Below, piece after piece: positions 15,581 to 32,600 of a stretch of 64,000 nucleotides of DNA. The notes beneath the pieces were generated by a model. That model did no database searches. It had not been told where the DNA came from and worked only from the letters and a program-made list of their open reading frames with translations. Source of the DNA: Ptiloglossa arizonensis (Eukaryota; Arthropoda; Insecta; Hymenoptera; Colletidae); the NCBI RefSeq assembly GCF_051014685.1, contig NW_027479535.1:38987-102986 (forward strand), given 5' to 3'. The translations under genes and the position numbers were made by a program. Position 1 is the stretch's first letter; each line of letters opens with the position of its first letter.

Positions 15581-18500
15581 ACAACGTATAACGTATAACG
15601 TATAACGTATAACGTATAACGTATAACGTATAACGTATAACCTATAACGAATAACGTATAACGTATAACGTATAACGTATAACGTATAACGTATAACTTA
15701 TAACGTAAAACGCATTACAGATTACGTATAACGAGTAACGTATAACGTATAACGTATAACGTATAACGTATAACGTATAACGTATAAGGTATAACGTATA
15801 ACGTATAACGTATAACGTATAACGTATAACGCATAACGTATAACGTATAACGTATAACGTATAACGTATAACGTATAACGTATAACGTATAACGTATAAC
15901 GTATAACGTATAACGTATAACGTATAACGTATAACGTATAACGTATAACTTATAACGTATAACGTATAACGTATAACGTATAACGTATAACATATAACGT
16001 ATAACGTATAACGTATAACGCATAACGTATAACGTATAACGTATAACGTATAACGTATAAAGTATAACGTATAACGTATAACGAGTAACGTATAACGTGT
16101 AACGTATAATGTATAACGTATAACGTATAACGTATAACGTATAACGTATAACGTATAACGTATAACGTATAACGTATAACGTATAACGTATAACGTATAA
16201 CGTATAACGTATAACCTATGACGCATAACGTACAACGTATAACGTATAACGTATAACGTATAACGTATAACGTATAACGTATAACGTATAACGTGTAACG
16301 TATAACGTATAACGTATAACGTATAACGCATAACGTATAACGTATAACGTATAACGCATAACGTATAACGGATAACGTTTAACGTATAACGTATAACGTA
16401 TAACGTATAACGTATAACGTATAACGTATAACGTATAACGTATAACGTATAACGTATAACGAATAACGTATAACGTATAACGTATAACGTATAACGTATA
16501 ACGTATAACGTATAACGTATAAAGTATAACGTATAACGTATAACGAGTAACGTATAACGTATAACGTATAACGTATAACGTATAACGTATAACGTATAAC
16601 GTATAACGTATAACTTATAACGTATAACGTATAACGTATAACGTATAACGTATAACATATAACGTATAACGTATAACGTATAACGCATAACGTATAACGT
16701 ATAACGTATAACGTATAACGTATAAAGTATAACGTATAACGTATAACGAGTAACGTATAACGTGTAACGTATAATGTATAACGTATAACGTATAACGTAT
16801 AACGTATAACGTATAACGTATAACGTATAACGTATAACGTATAACGTATAACGTATAACGTATAACGTATAACGTATAACCTATGACGCATAACGTACAA
16901 CGTATAACGTATAACGTATAACGTATAACGTATAACGTATAACGTATAACGTATAACGTGTAACGTATAACGTGTAACGTATAACGTATAACGTATAACG
17001 TATAACGCATAACGTATAACGTATAACGTATAACGCATAACGTATAACGTATAACGCATAACGTATAACGGATAACGTTTAACGTATAACGTATAACGCA
17101 TAACGTATAACGTATAACGTATAACGCATAACGTATAACGGATAACGTTTAACGTATAACGTATAACGTATAACGTATAACGTATAACGTATAACGTATA
17201 ACGTATAAGGTATAACGTATAACGTATAACGTATAACGAATAACGTATAACGTATAACGTATAACGTATAACGTATAACGTATAACGTATAACGTATAAA
17301 GTATAACGTATAACGTATAACGAGTAACGTATATCGTATAACGTATAACGTATAACGTATAACGTATAACGTATAACGTATAACGTATAACTTATAACGT
17401 ATAACGTATAACGTATAACGTATAACGTATAACATATAACGTATAACGTATAACGTATAACGCATAACGTATAACGTATAACGTATAACGTATAACGTAT
17501 AAAGTATAACGTATAACGTATAACGAGTAACGTATAACGTGTAACGTATAATGTATAACGTATAACGTATAACGTATAACGTATAACGTATAACGTATAA
17601 CGTATAACGTATAACGTATAACGTATAACGTATAACGTATAACGTATAACGTATAACGTATAACCTATGATGCATAACGTACAACGTATAACGTATAACG
17701 TATAACGTATAACGTATAACGTATAACGTATAACGTATAACGTGTAACGTATAACGTATAACGTATAACGTATAACGCATAACGTATAACGTATAACGTA
17801 TAACGCATAACGTATAACGGATAACGTTTAACGTATAACGTATAACGTATAACGTATAACGTATAACGTATAACGTATAACGTATAACGTATAACGTATA
17901 ACGTATAACGAATAACGTATAACGTATAACGTATAACGTATAACGTATAACGTATAACGTATAACGTATAACGTATAACGCATAACGTATAACGTATAAC
18001 GTATAACGTATAACGTATAACGTATAAAGTATAACGTATAACGTATAACGAGTAACGTATAACGTGTAACGTATAATGTATAACGTATAACGTATAACGT
18101 ATAACGTATAACGTATAACGTATAACGTATAACGAGTAACGTATAACGTATAACGTATAACGTATAACGTATAACGTATAACGTATAACGTATAACTTAT
18201 AACGTACAACGTATAACGTATAACGTATAACGTATAACGTATAACGTATAACGTATAACGTATAACGTATAACGTATAACGTATAACGTATAACGTATAA
18301 CGTATAACGTATAACTTATAACGTACAACGTATAACGTATAACGTATAACGTATAACGTATAACGTATAACGTATAACGTATAACGTATAACGTATAACA
18401 TATAACGTATAACGTATAACGTATAACGCATAACGTATAACGTATAACGTATAACGTATAACGTATAACGTATAACGTATAACGTATAATGTATAACGTA

Positions 18501-19750
18501 AAACGTATAACGTTTAACGTATAACGTATAACGTATAACGTATAACGTATAACGTATAACGTATAACGTATAACGAATAACGAATAACGTATAACGTATA
18601 ACGTATAACGAGTAACGTATAACGTATAACGTATAACGTATAACGTATAACGTATAACGTATAACGTGTAACGTATAACGTATAACGTATAACGTATAAC
18701 GTATAACGTGTAACGTATAACGTATAACGTATAACGTATAACGCATAACGTATAACGTATAACGTATAACGTATAACGTATAACGTATAACGTATAACTT
18801 ATAACGAGTAACGTATAACGTATAACGTATAACGTATAACGTATAACGTATAACGTATAACGTATAACGTATAACTTATAACGTATAACGTATAACGTAT
18901 AACGTATAACGTATAACGTATAACGTATAACGTATAACGTATAACGTATAACGTATAACGTATAACGTATAACGTATAACGTATAACTTATAACGTATAA
19001 CGTATAACGTATAACGTATAACGTATAACATATAACGTATAACGTATAACGTATAACGCATAACGTATAACGTATAACGTATAACGTATAACGTATAAAG
19101 TATAACGTATAACGTATAACGAGTAACGTATAACGTGTAACGTATAATGTATAACGTATAACGTATAACGTATAACGTATAACGTATAACGTATAACGTA
19201 TAACGTATAACGTATAACGTATAACGTATAACGTATAACGTATAACGTATAACGTATAACCTATGACGCATAACGTACAACGTATAACGTATAACGTATA
19301 ACGTATAACGTATAACGTATAACGTATAACGTGTAACGTATAACGTATAACGTATAACGTATAACGCATAACGTATAACGTATAACGTATAACGAATAAC
19401 GTATAACGGATAACGTTTAACGTATAACGTATAACGTATAACGTATAACGTATAACGTATAACGTATAACGTATAACGTATAACGTATAACGTATAACGT
19501 ATAACGAATAACGTATAACGTATAACGTATAACGTATAACGTATAACGTATAACGTATAACGTATAACGTATAACGTGTAACGCATAACGTATAACGCAT
19601 AACGTAAAACGTATAACATGTAACGTATAACGTATAGCGTATAACGTATAACGTATTACATATTACATATAACGTATAACGTACAACGTATAACGTATAA
19701 CATATAACGTCTAACGTTTAACGTATAACGTACAACGTATAACGTATAAC
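15580..19750. repeat. Tandem duplication Y, copy 2
   Basis: Direct neighbour of copy 1. Internal differences from copy 1 are mainly loss or gain of one whole unit (offset change from 4,172 to 4,179). Its right 2.8 kb was duplicated again to give 19.93-22.93 kb. Confidence 0.85.
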
Positions 19751-19928
19751 GTATAACGTATAACGTATAACGTATAACGAATAACGTAAAACGTAAAACG
19801 TATTACATATTACGTGTAACGAGTAACGTATAACGTATAACGTATAACGTATAACGTATAACGTATAACGTATAACGCATAACGTATAACGTATAACGTA
19901 TAACGTATAACGTATAAAGTATAACGTA
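16930..19928. repeat. Tandem duplication Z, copy 1
   Basis: Matches 19.93-22.93 kb at offset 3,010 on the left (A6G pair 16,955 and 16,969 with 19,965 and 19,979; T5G 17,067 and 17,137 with 20,077 and 20,147) and 2,996 on the right (barcode 19,601 with 22,597; T5A 19,776 with 22,772; C3A 19,916 with 22,912). Homology on the right ends between 19,923 and 19,937, exactly where copy 2 starts. Confidence 0.9.
19601..19733. repeat. 133-bp barcode, copy 4
   Basis: Same pattern, 4,179 bp after copy 3, inside duplications Y and Z. Confidence 0.92.
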
Positions 19929-19929
19929 T

Positions 19930-22928
19930 AACGTATAACGTATAACGTATAACGTATAACGTATAACGTGTAACGTATAACGTGTAACGTATAACGTATA
20001 ACGTATAACGTATAACGCATAACGTATAACGTATAACGTATAACGCATAACGTATAACGTATAACGCATAACGTATAACGGATAACGTTTAACGTATAAC
20101 GTATAACGCATAACGTATAACGTATAACGTATAACGCATAACGTATAACGGATAACGTTTAACGTATAACGTATAACGTATAACGTATAACGTATAACGT
20201 ATAACGTATAAGGTATAACGTATAACGTATAACGTATAACGAATAACGTATAACGTATAACGTATAACGTATAACGTATAACGTATAACGTATAACGTAT
20301 AAAGTATAACGTATAACGTATAACGAGTAACGTATATCGTATAACGTATAACGTATAACGTATAACGTATAACGTATAACGTATAACGTATAACTTATAA
20401 CGTATAACGTATAACGTATAACGTATAACGTATAACATATAACGTATAACGTATAACGTATAACGCATAACGTATAACGTATAACGTATAACGTATAACG
20501 TATAAAGTATAACGTATAACGTATAACGAGTAACGTATAACGTGTAACGTATAATGTATAACGTATAACGTATAACGTATAACGTATAACGTATAACGTA
20601 TAACGTATAACGTATAACGTATAACGTATAACGTATAACGTATAACGTATAACGTATAACGTATAACCTATGATGCATAACGTACAACGTATAACGTATA
20701 ACGTATAACGTATAACGTATAACGTATAACGTATAACGTATAACGTGTAACGTATAACGTATAACGTATAACGTATAACGCATAACGTATAACGTATAAC
20801 GTATAACGCATAACGTATAACGGATAACGTTTAACGTATAACGTATAACGTATAACGTATAACGTATAACGTATAACGTATAACGTATAACGTATAACGT
20901 ATAACGTATAACGAATAACGTATAACGTATAACGTATAACGTATAACGTATAACGTATAACGTATAACGTATAACGTATAACGCATAACGTATAACGTAT
21001 AACGTATAACGTATAACGTATAACGTATAAAGTATAACGTATAACGTATAACGAGTAACGTATAACGTGTAACGTATAATGTATAACGTATAACGTATAA
21101 CGTATAACGTATAACGTATAACGTATAACGTATAACGAGTAACGTATAACGTATAACGTATAACGTATAACGTATAACGTATAACGTATAACGTATAACT
21201 TATAACGTACAACGTATAACGTATAACGTATAACGTATAACGTATAACGTATAACGTATAACGTATAACGTATAACGTATAACGTATAACGTATAACGTA
21301 TAACGTATAACGTATAACTTATAACGTACAACGTATAACGTATAACGTATAACGTATAACGTATAACGTATAACGTATAACGTATAACGTATAACGTATA
21401 ACATATAACGTATAACGTATAACGTATAACGCATAACGTATAACGTATAACGTATAACGTATAACGTATAACGTATAACGTATAACGTATAATGTATAAC
21501 GTAAAACGTATAACGTTTAACGTATAACGTATAACGTATAACGTATAACGTATAACGTATAACGTATAACGTATAACGAATAACGAATAACGTATAACGT
21601 ATAACGTATAACGAGTAACGTATAACGTATAACGTATAACGTATAACGTATAACGTATAACGTGTAACGTATAACGTATAACGTATAACGTATAACGTAT
21701 AACGTGTAACGTATAACGTATAACGTATAACGTATAACGCATAACGTATAACGTATAACGTATAACGTATAACGTATAACGTATAACGTATAACTTATAA
21801 CGAGTAACGTATAACGTATAACGTATAACGTATAACGTATAACGTATAACGTATAACGTATAACGTATAACTTATAACGTATAACGTATAACGTATAACG
21901 TATAACGTATAACGTATAACGTATAACGTATAACGTATAACGTATAACGTATAACGTATAACGTATAACGTATAACGTATAACTTATAACGTATAACGTA
22001 TAACGTATAACGTATAACGTATAACATATAACGTATAACGTATAACGTATAACGCATAACGTATAACGTATAACGTATAACGTATAACGTATAAAGTATA
22101 ACGTATAACGTATAACGAGTAACGTATAACGTGTAACGTATAATGTATAACGTATAACGTATAACGTATAACGTATAACGTATAACGTATAACGTATAAC
22201 GTATAACGTATAACGTATAACGTATAACGTATAACGTATAACGTATAACGTATAACCTATGACGCATAACGTACAACGTATAACGTATAACGTATAACGT
22301 ATAACGTATAACGTATAACGTATAACGTGTAACGTATAACGTATAACGTATAACGTATAACGCATAACGTATAACGTATAACGTATAACGAATAACGTAT
22401 AACGGATAACGTTTAACGTATAACGTATAACGTATAACGTATAACGTATAACGTATAACGTATAACGTATAACGTATAACGTATAACGTATAACGTATAA
22501 CGAATAACGTATAACGTATAACGTATAACGTATAACGTATAACGTATAACGTATAACGTATAACGTATAACGTGTAACGCATAACGTATAACGCATAACG
22601 TAAAACGTATAACATGTAACGTATAACGTATAGCGTATAACGTATAACGTATTACATATTACATATAACGTATAACGTACAACGTATAACGTATAACATA
22701 TAACGTCTAACGTTTAACGTATAACGTACAACGTATAACGTATAACGTATAACGTATAACGTATAACGTATAACGAATAACGTAAAACGTAAAACGTATT
22801 ACATATTACGTGTAACGAGTAACGTATAACGTATAACGTATAACGTATAACGTATAACGTATAACGTATAACGCATAACGTATAACGTATAACGTATAAC
22901 GTATAACGTATAAAGTATAACGTATAAC
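19930..22928. repeat. Tandem duplication Z, copy 2
   Basis: Begins between 19,923 and 19,965 and ends between 22,919 and 22,933, where an aacgagt unit has no partner at 19,937. It differs from copy 1 by two whole units. The junction near 19,930 joins the usual T5C-C3A motif to a pair of A6G units. Confidence 0.9.
22597..22729. repeat. 133-bp barcode, copy 5
   Basis: Same pattern, 2,996 bp after copy 4, in duplication Z copy 2. Confidence 0.92.
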
Positions 22929-24649
22929 GTATAACGAGTAACGTATAACGTGTAACGTATAAGGTATAACGTATAACGTATAACGTATAACGTATAACGT
23001 ATAACGTATAACGTATAACGTATAACGTATATCGTATAACGTATAACGTATAACGTATAACGTATAACGTATAACGTATAACGTATAGCGTATAACGAAT
23101 AACGTAAAACGTAAAACGTATTACATATTACGTGTAACGAGTAACGTATAACGTATAACGTATAACGTATAACGTATAACGTATAACTTATAACGTAAAA
23201 CGCATTACATATTACGTATAACGAGTAACGTATAACGTATAACGTATAACGTATAACGTATAACGTATAACGTATAACGCATAACGTATAACGTATAACG
23301 TATAACGTATAACGTATAAAGTATAACGTATAACGTATAACGAGTAACGTATAACGTGTAACGTATAAGGTATAACGTATAACGTATAACGTATAACGTA
23401 TAACGTATAACGTATAACGTATAACGTATAACGTATAACGTATATCGTATAACGTATAACGTATAACGTATAACGTATAACGTATAACCTATGACGCATA
23501 ACGTACAACGTATAACGTATAACGTATAACGTATAACGTATAACGTATAACGTATAACGTATAACCTATGACGCATAACGTATAACGTATAACGTATAAC
23601 GTATAACGTATAACGTATAACGTATAACGTATAACGTGTAACGTATAACGTATAGCGTATAACGTATAACGTATAACGTATAACGTATAACGTATAACGT
23701 ATAACGTACAACTTATAACGTATAACGTATAACGTATAACGTATAATGTATAACGTATAACGTATAACGTATAACGTATAACGTATAACGTATAACGTAT
23801 AACGTATAACGTATAACGTATAACGTATAACGTATAACGTATAACGTATAACGTATAACGTATAACGTATAACGTATAACTTATAACGTATAACGTATAA
23901 CGTATAACGTATAACGTATAACATATAACGTATAACGTATAACGTATAACGCATAACGTATAACGTATAACGTATAACGTATAACGTATAAAGTATAACG
24001 TATAACGTATAACGAGTAACGTATAACGTGTAACGTATAATGTATAACGTATAACGTATAACGTATAACGTATAACGTATAACGTATAACGTATAACGTA
24101 TAACGTATAACGTATAACGTATAACGTATAACGTATAACGTATAACCTATGACGCATAACGTACAACGTATAACGTATAACGTATAACGTATAACGTATA
24201 ACGTATAACGTATAACGTATAACGTGTAACGTATAACGTATAACGTATAACGTATAACGTATAACGAATAACGTATAACGTATAACGTATAACGTATAAC
24301 GTATAACGTATAACGTATAACGTATAAAGTATAACGTATAACGTATAACGAGTAACGTATAACGTATAACGTATAACGTATAACGTATAACGTATAACGT
24401 ATAACGTATAACGTATAACTTATAACGTATAACGTATAACGTATAACGTATAACGTATAACATATAACGTATAACGTATAACGTATAACGCATAACGTAT
24501 AACGTATAACGTATAACGTATAACGTATAACGTGTAACGTATAACGTATAACGTATAACGTATAACGCATAACGTATAACGTATAACGTATAACGCATAA
24601 CGTATAACGGATAACGTTTAACGTATAACGTATAACGTATAACGTATAA

Positions 24650-27600
24650 CGTATAACGTATAACGTATAACGTATAACCTATGACGCATAACGTACAACG
24701 TATAACGTATAACGTATAACGTATAACGTATAACGTATAACGTATAACGTATAACGTGTAACGTATAACGTGTAACGTATAACGTATAACGTATAACGTA
24801 TAACGCATAACGTATAACGTATAACGTATAACGCATAACGTATAACGTATAACGCATAACGTATAACGGATAACGTTTAACGTATAACGTATAACGCATA
24901 ACGTATAACGTATAACGTATAACGCATAACGTATAACGGATAACGTTTAACGTATAACGTATAACGTATAACGTATAACGTATAACGTATAACGTATAAC
25001 GTATAACGTATAACGTATAACGTATAACGAATAACGTATAACGTATAACGTATAACGTATAACGTATAACGTATAACGTATAACGTATAAAGTATAACGT
25101 ATAACGTATAACGAGTAACGTATAACGTATAACGTATAACGTATAACGTATAACGTATAACGTATAACGTATAACTTATAACGTATAACGTATAACGTAT
25201 AACGTATAACGTATAACATATAACGTATAACGTATAACGTATAACGCATAACGTATAACGTATAACGTATAACGTATAACGTATAAAGTATAACGTATAA
25301 CGTATAACGAGTAACGTATAACGTGTAACGTATAATGTATAACGTATAACGTATAACGTATAACGTATAACGTATAACGTATAACGTATAACGTATAACG
25401 TATAACGTATAACGTATAACGTATAACGTATAACGTATAACGTATAACGTATAACGTATAACCTATGACGCATAACGTACAACGTATAACGTATAACGTA
25501 TAACGTATAACGTATAACGTATAACGTATAACGTATAACGTGTAACGTATAACGTATAACGTATAACGTATAACGCATAACGTATAACGTATAACGTATA
25601 ACGCATAACGTATAACGGATAACGTTTAACGTATAACGTATAACGTATAACGTATAACGTATAACGTATAACGTATAACGTATAACGTATAACGTATAAC
25701 GTATAACGTATAACGAATAACGTATAACGTATAGCGTATAACGTATAACGTATAACGTATAACGTATAACGTATAACGTATAACGTATAACGTGTAACGC
25801 ATAACGTATAACGCATAACGTAAAACGTATAACATGTAACGTATAACGTATACCGTATAACGTATAACGTATTACATATTACATATAACGTATAACGTAC
25901 AACGTATAACGTATAACATATAACGTCTAACGTTTAACGTATAACGTACAACGTATAACGTATAACGTATAACGTACAACGTATAACGTATAACGTATAT
26001 CGTATAACGTATAACGTATAACGTATAATGTATAACGTATAACATATAACGTATAACGTATAACGTATAACGCATAACGTATAACGTATAACGTATAACG
26101 TATAACATATAACGTATAACGTATAACGTATAATGTATAACGTAAAACGTATAACGTATAACGTATAACGTATAACGTATAACGTATAACGTATAACGTA
26201 TAACGTATAACGTATAACAAATAACGTATAACGTATAACGTATAACGAGTAACGTATAACGTATAACGTATAACGTATAACGTATAACGTATAACGTATA
26301 ACGTATAACGTATAACGTATAACGTATAACTTATAACGTAAAACGCATTACATATTACGTATAACGAGTAACGTATAACGTATAACGTATAACGTATAAC
26401 GTATAACGTATAACGTATAACGTATAACGTATAAGGTATAACGTATAACGTATAACGTATAACGTATAACGTATAACGTATAACGCATAACGTATAACGT
26501 ATAACGTATAACGTATAACGTATAACGTATAACGTATAACGTATAATGTATAACGTAAAACGTATAACGTATAACGTATAACGTATAAGGTATAACGTAG
26601 AACGTATAACGCATAACGTATAACGTGTAACGTATAACGTATAACGTATAACGTATAACGTATAACGTATAACGTATAACGAATAACGTAAAACGTAAAA
26701 CGTATTACATATTACGTGTAACGAGTAACGTATAACGTATAACGTATAACGTATAACGTATAACGTATACCTTATAACGTAAAACGCATTACATATTACG
26801 TATAACGAGTAACGTATAACGTATAACGTAAAACGTATAACGTATAACGTATAACGTATAACGTATAACGTATAACGTATAACATATAACGTATAACGTA
26901 TAACGTATAACGCATAACGTATAATGTATAACGTATAACGTATAACGTATAACGTATAACGTATAACGTATAACGTATAATGTATAACGTAAAACGTATA
27001 ACGTATAACGTATAACGTATAACGTATAACGGATAACGTATAACGTATAACGTATAACGTATAACGAATAACGTATAACGTATAACGTATAACGAGTAAC
27101 GTATAACGTATAACGTATAACGTATAACGTATAACGTATAACGTATAACGTATAACTTATAACGTATAACGTATAACGTATAACGTATAACGTATAACGT
27201 ATAACGTATAACGTATAACGTATAACGTATAACGTATAACGTACAACGCATAACGTATAACGTATAACGTATAACGTATAACGTATAACGTATAACGTAT
27301 AACGTATAACGTATAGCGTATAACGCATAACGTATAACGTATAACGTATAACGTATAACGTATAACGTATAACGTATAACGTATAACGTATAACGTATAA
27401 CGTATAACGTATAACGTATAACGTATAACGTATAGCGTATAACGAATAACGTAAAACGTAAAACGTATTACATATTACGTGTAACGAGTAACGTATAACG
27501 TATAACGTATAACGTATAACGTATAACGTATAACGTATAACTTATAACGTAAAACGCATTACATATTACGTATAACGAGTAACGTATAACGTATAACGTA

Positions 27601-28295
27601 TAACGTATAACGTATAACGTATAACGTATAACGTATAACGTATAACGTATAACGTATAACGTATAACTTATAACGTGTAACGTATAACGTATAACGTATA
27701 ACGTATAACATATAACGTATAACGTATAACGTATAACGCATAACGTATAACGTATAACGTATAACGTATAACGTATAAAGTATAACGTATAACGTATAAC
27801 GAGTAACGTATAACGTGTAACGTATAATGTATAACGTATAACGTATAACGTATAACGTATAACGTATAACGTATAACGTATAACGTATAACGTATAACGT
27901 ATAACGTATAACTTATAACGTATAACGTATAACGTATAACGTATAACGTATAACGTATAACCTATGACGCATAACGTATAACGTATAACGTATAACGTAT
28001 AACGTATAACGTATAACGTATAACCTATAACGTGTAACGTATAACGTATAGCGTATAACGTATAACGTATAACGTATAACGTATAACGTATAACGTATAA
28101 CGTACAACTTATAACGTATAACGTATAACGTATAACGTATAATGTATAACGTATAACGTATAACGTATAACGTATAACCTATGACGCATAACGTATAACG
28201 TATAACGTATAACGTATAACGTATAACGTATAACGTATAACCTATAACGTGTAACGTATAACGTATAGCGTATAACGTATAACGTATAACGTATA
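24650..28295. repeat. Segmental duplication W, copy 1
   Basis: Matches 29.68-33.32 kb at offsets 5,033-5,040 on the left and 5,019-5,026 on the right. Anchors: aacctat 24,676 with 29,709; T5G 24,935 with 29,968; C3A 25,089 with 30,122; barcode 25,817 with 30,843; double variant accttat 26,769 with 31,788; aacgtac 28,099 with 33,125; A2G 28,267 with 33,293. Edges: left 24,620-24,676, right 28,274-28,317. Confidence 0.85.
25817..25949. repeat. 133-bp barcode, copy 6 (A2C subtype)
   Basis: Same pattern except unit 6 is A2C (accgtat) instead of A2G. The same change marks the copies at 30,843 and 51,178, so these three form one lineage (duplication W). Confidence 0.92.
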
Positions 28296-28826
28296 ACGTA
28301 TAACGTATAACGTATAACGTACAACTTATAACGTATAACGTATAACGTATAACGTATAATGTATAACGTATAACGTATAACGTATAACGTATAACGTATA
28401 ACGTATAACGTATAACGTATAACGTATAACGTATAACGTATAACGTATAACGTATAACGTATAACGTATAACGAATAACGTATAACATATAACGTATAAC
28501 GTATAACGTGTAACGTATAACGTATAACGTATAACGTATAAAGTATAATGTATAACGTCAAACGTATAACGTATAACGTATAACGTATAACGTATAACGT
28601 ATAACGTATAACGCATAACGTATAACGTATAACGTATAACGCATAACGTATAACGTATGACGTTTAACGTATAACGTATAACGTATAACGTATAACGTAT
28701 AACGTATAACGTATAACGTATAACGTATAACCTATAACGAATAACGTATAACGTATAACGTATAACGTATAACGTATAACGTATAACGTATAACGTATAA
28801 CGTATAACGCATAACGTGTATCGCAT

Positions 28827-28959
28827 AACGTAAAACGTATAACATGTAACGTATAACGTATAGCGTATTACGTATAACGTATTACATATTACATATAACG
28901 TATAACGTACAACGTATAACGTATAACATATAACGTCTAACGTTTAACGTATAACGTAC
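28827..28959. repeat. 133-bp barcode, copy 7 (extra A1T subtype)
   Basis: Same pattern with an additional A1T unit at unit 7, shared with the copies at 34,896, 53,698 and 62,009. It is preceded by a two-unit A6G and A2T-T5C motif typical of this lineage. Confidence 0.9.
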
Positions 28960-29679
28960 AACGTATAACGTATAACGTATAACGTATAACGTATAACGTA
29001 TAACGTATAACGTATAACGTATAACGTATAACGTATAACGTATAACCTATGACGCATAACGTACAACGTATAACGTATAACGTATAACGTATAACGTATA
29101 ACGTATAACGTATAACGTATAACGTGTAACGTATAACGTATAACGTATAACGTATAACGCATAACGTATAACGTATAACGTATAACGCATAACGTATAAC
29201 GGATAACGTTTAACGTATAACGTATAACGTATAACGTATAACGTATAACGTATAACGTATAACGTATAACGTATAACGTATAACGTATAACGAATAACGT
29301 ATAACGTATAACGTATAACGTATAACGTATAACGTATAACGTATAACGTATAAAGTATAACGTATAACGTATAACGAGTAACGTATAACGTATAACGTAT
29401 AACGTATAACGTATAACGTATAACGTATAACGTATAACGTATAACTTATAACGTATAACGTATAACGTATAACGTATAACGTATAACATATAACGTATAA
29501 CGTATAACGTATAACGCATAACGTATAACGTATAACGTATAACGTATAACGTATAAAGTATAACGTATAACGTATAACGAGTAACGTATAACGTGTAACG
29601 TATAATGTATAACGTATAACGTATAACGTATAACGTATAACGTATAACGTATAACGTATAACGTATAACGTATAACGTA

Positions 29680-32600
29680 TAACGTATAACGTATAACGTA
29701 TAACGTATAACCTATGACGCATAACGTACAACGTATAACGTATAACGTATAACGTATAACGTATAACGTATAACGTATAACGTATAACGTGTAACGTATA
29801 ACGTGTAACGTATAACGTATAACGTATAACGTATAACGCATAACGTATAACGTATAACGTATAACGCATAACGTATAACGGATAACGCATAACGTATAAC
29901 GGATAACGTTTAACGTATAACGTATAACGCATAACGTATAACGTATAACGTATAACGCATAACGTATAACGGATAACGTTTAACGTATAACGTATAACGT
30001 ATAACGTATAACGTATAACGTATAACGTATAACGTATAACGTATAACGTATAACGTATAACGAATAACGTATAACGTATAACGTATAACGTATAACGTAT
30101 AACGTATAACGTATAACGTATAAAGTATAACGTATAACGTATAACGAGTAACGTATAACGTATAACGTATAACGTATAACGTATAACGTATAACGTATAA
30201 CGTATAACTTATAACGTATAACGTATAACGTATAACGTATAACGTATAACATATAACGTATAACGTATAACGTATAACGCATAACGTATAACGTATAACG
30301 TATAACGTATAACGTATAAAGTATAACGTATAACGTATAACGAGTAACGTATAACGTGTAACGTATAATGTATAACGTATAACGTATAACGTATAACGTA
30401 TAACGTATAACGTATAACGTATAACGTATAACGTATAACGTATAACGTATAACGTATAACGTATAACGTATAACGTATAACGTATAACGTATAACGTATA
30501 ACCTATGACGCATAACGTACAACGTATAACGTATAACGTATAACGTATAACGTATAACGTATAACGTATAACGTATAACGTGTAACGTATAACGTATAAC
30601 GTATAACGTATAACGCATAACGTATAACGTATAACGTATAACGCATAACGTATAACGGATAACGTTTAACGTATAACGTATAACGTATAACGTATAACGT
30701 ATAACGTATAACGTATAACGTATAACGTATAACGTATAACGTATAACGAATAACGTATAACGTATAGCGTATAACGTATAACGTATAACGTATAACGTAT
30801 AACGTATAACGTATAACGTGTAACGCATAACGTATAACGCATAACGTAAAACGTATAACATGTAACGTATAACGTATACCGTATAACGTATAACGTATTA
30901 CATATTACATATAACGTATAACGTACAACGTATAACGTATAACATATAACGTCTAACGTTTAACGTATAACGTACAACGTATAACGTATAACGTATAACG
31001 TACAACGTATAACGTATAACGTATATCGTATAACGTATAACGTATAACGTATAATGTATAACGTATAACATATAACGTATAACGTATAACGTATAACGCA
31101 TAACGTATAACGTATAACGTATAACGTATAACATATAACGTATAACGTATAACGTATAATGTATAACGTAAAACGTATAACGTATAACGTATAACGTATA
31201 ACGTATAACGTATAACGTATAACGTATAACGTATAACGTATAACAAATAACGTATAACGTATAACGTATAACGAGTAACGTATAACGTATAACGTATAAC
31301 GTATAACGTATAACGTATAACGTATAACGTATAACGTATAACGTATAACTTATAACGTAAAACGCATTACATATTACGTATAACGAGTAACGTATAACGT
31401 ATAACGTATAACGTATAACGTATAACGTATAACGTATAACGTATAACGTATAAGGTATAACGTATAACGTATAACGTATAACGTATAACGTATAACGTAT
31501 AACGCATAACGTATAACGTATAACGTATAACGTATAAGGTATAACGTATAACGTATAACGTATAATGTATAACGTAAAACGTATAACGTATAACGTATAA
31601 CGTATAAGGTATAACGTAGAACGTATAACGCATAACGTATAACGTGTAACGTATAACGTATAACGTATAACGTATAACGTATAACGTATAACGTATAACG
31701 AATAACGTAAAACGTAAAACGTATTACATATTACGTGTAACGAGTAACGTATAACGTATAACGTATAACGTATAACGTATAACGTATACCTTATAACGTA
31801 AAACGCATTACATATTACGTATAACGAGTAACGTATAACGTATAACGTAAAACGTATAACGTATAACGTATAACGTATAACGTATAACGTATAACGTATA
31901 ACGTATAACATATAACGTATAACGTATAACGTATAACGCATAACGTATAATGTATAACGTATAACGTATAACGTATAACGTATAACGTATAACGTATAAC
32001 GTATAATGTATAACGTAAAACGTATAACGTATAACGTATAACGTATAACGTATAACGGATAACGTATAACGTATAACGTATAACGTATAACGAATAACGT
32101 ATAACGTATAACGTATAACGAGTAACGTATAACGTATAACGTATAACGTATAACGTATAACGTATAACGTATAACGTATAACTTATAACGTATAACGTAT
32201 AACGTATAACGTATAACGTATAACGTATAACGTATAACGTATAACGTATAACGTATAACGTATAACGTACAACGCATAACGTATAACGTATAACGTATAA
32301 CGTATAACGTATAACGTATAACGTATAACGTATAACGTATAGCGTATAACGCATAACGTATAACGTATAACGTATAACGTATAACGTATAACGTATAACG
32401 TATAACGTATAACGTATAACGTATAACGTATAACGTATAACGTATAACGTATAACGTATAGCGTATAACGAATAACGTAAAACGTAAAACGTATTACATA
32501 TTACGTGTAACGAGTAACGTATAACGTATAACGTATAACGTATAACGTATAACGTATAACGTATAACTTATAACGTAAAACGCATTACATATTACGTATA

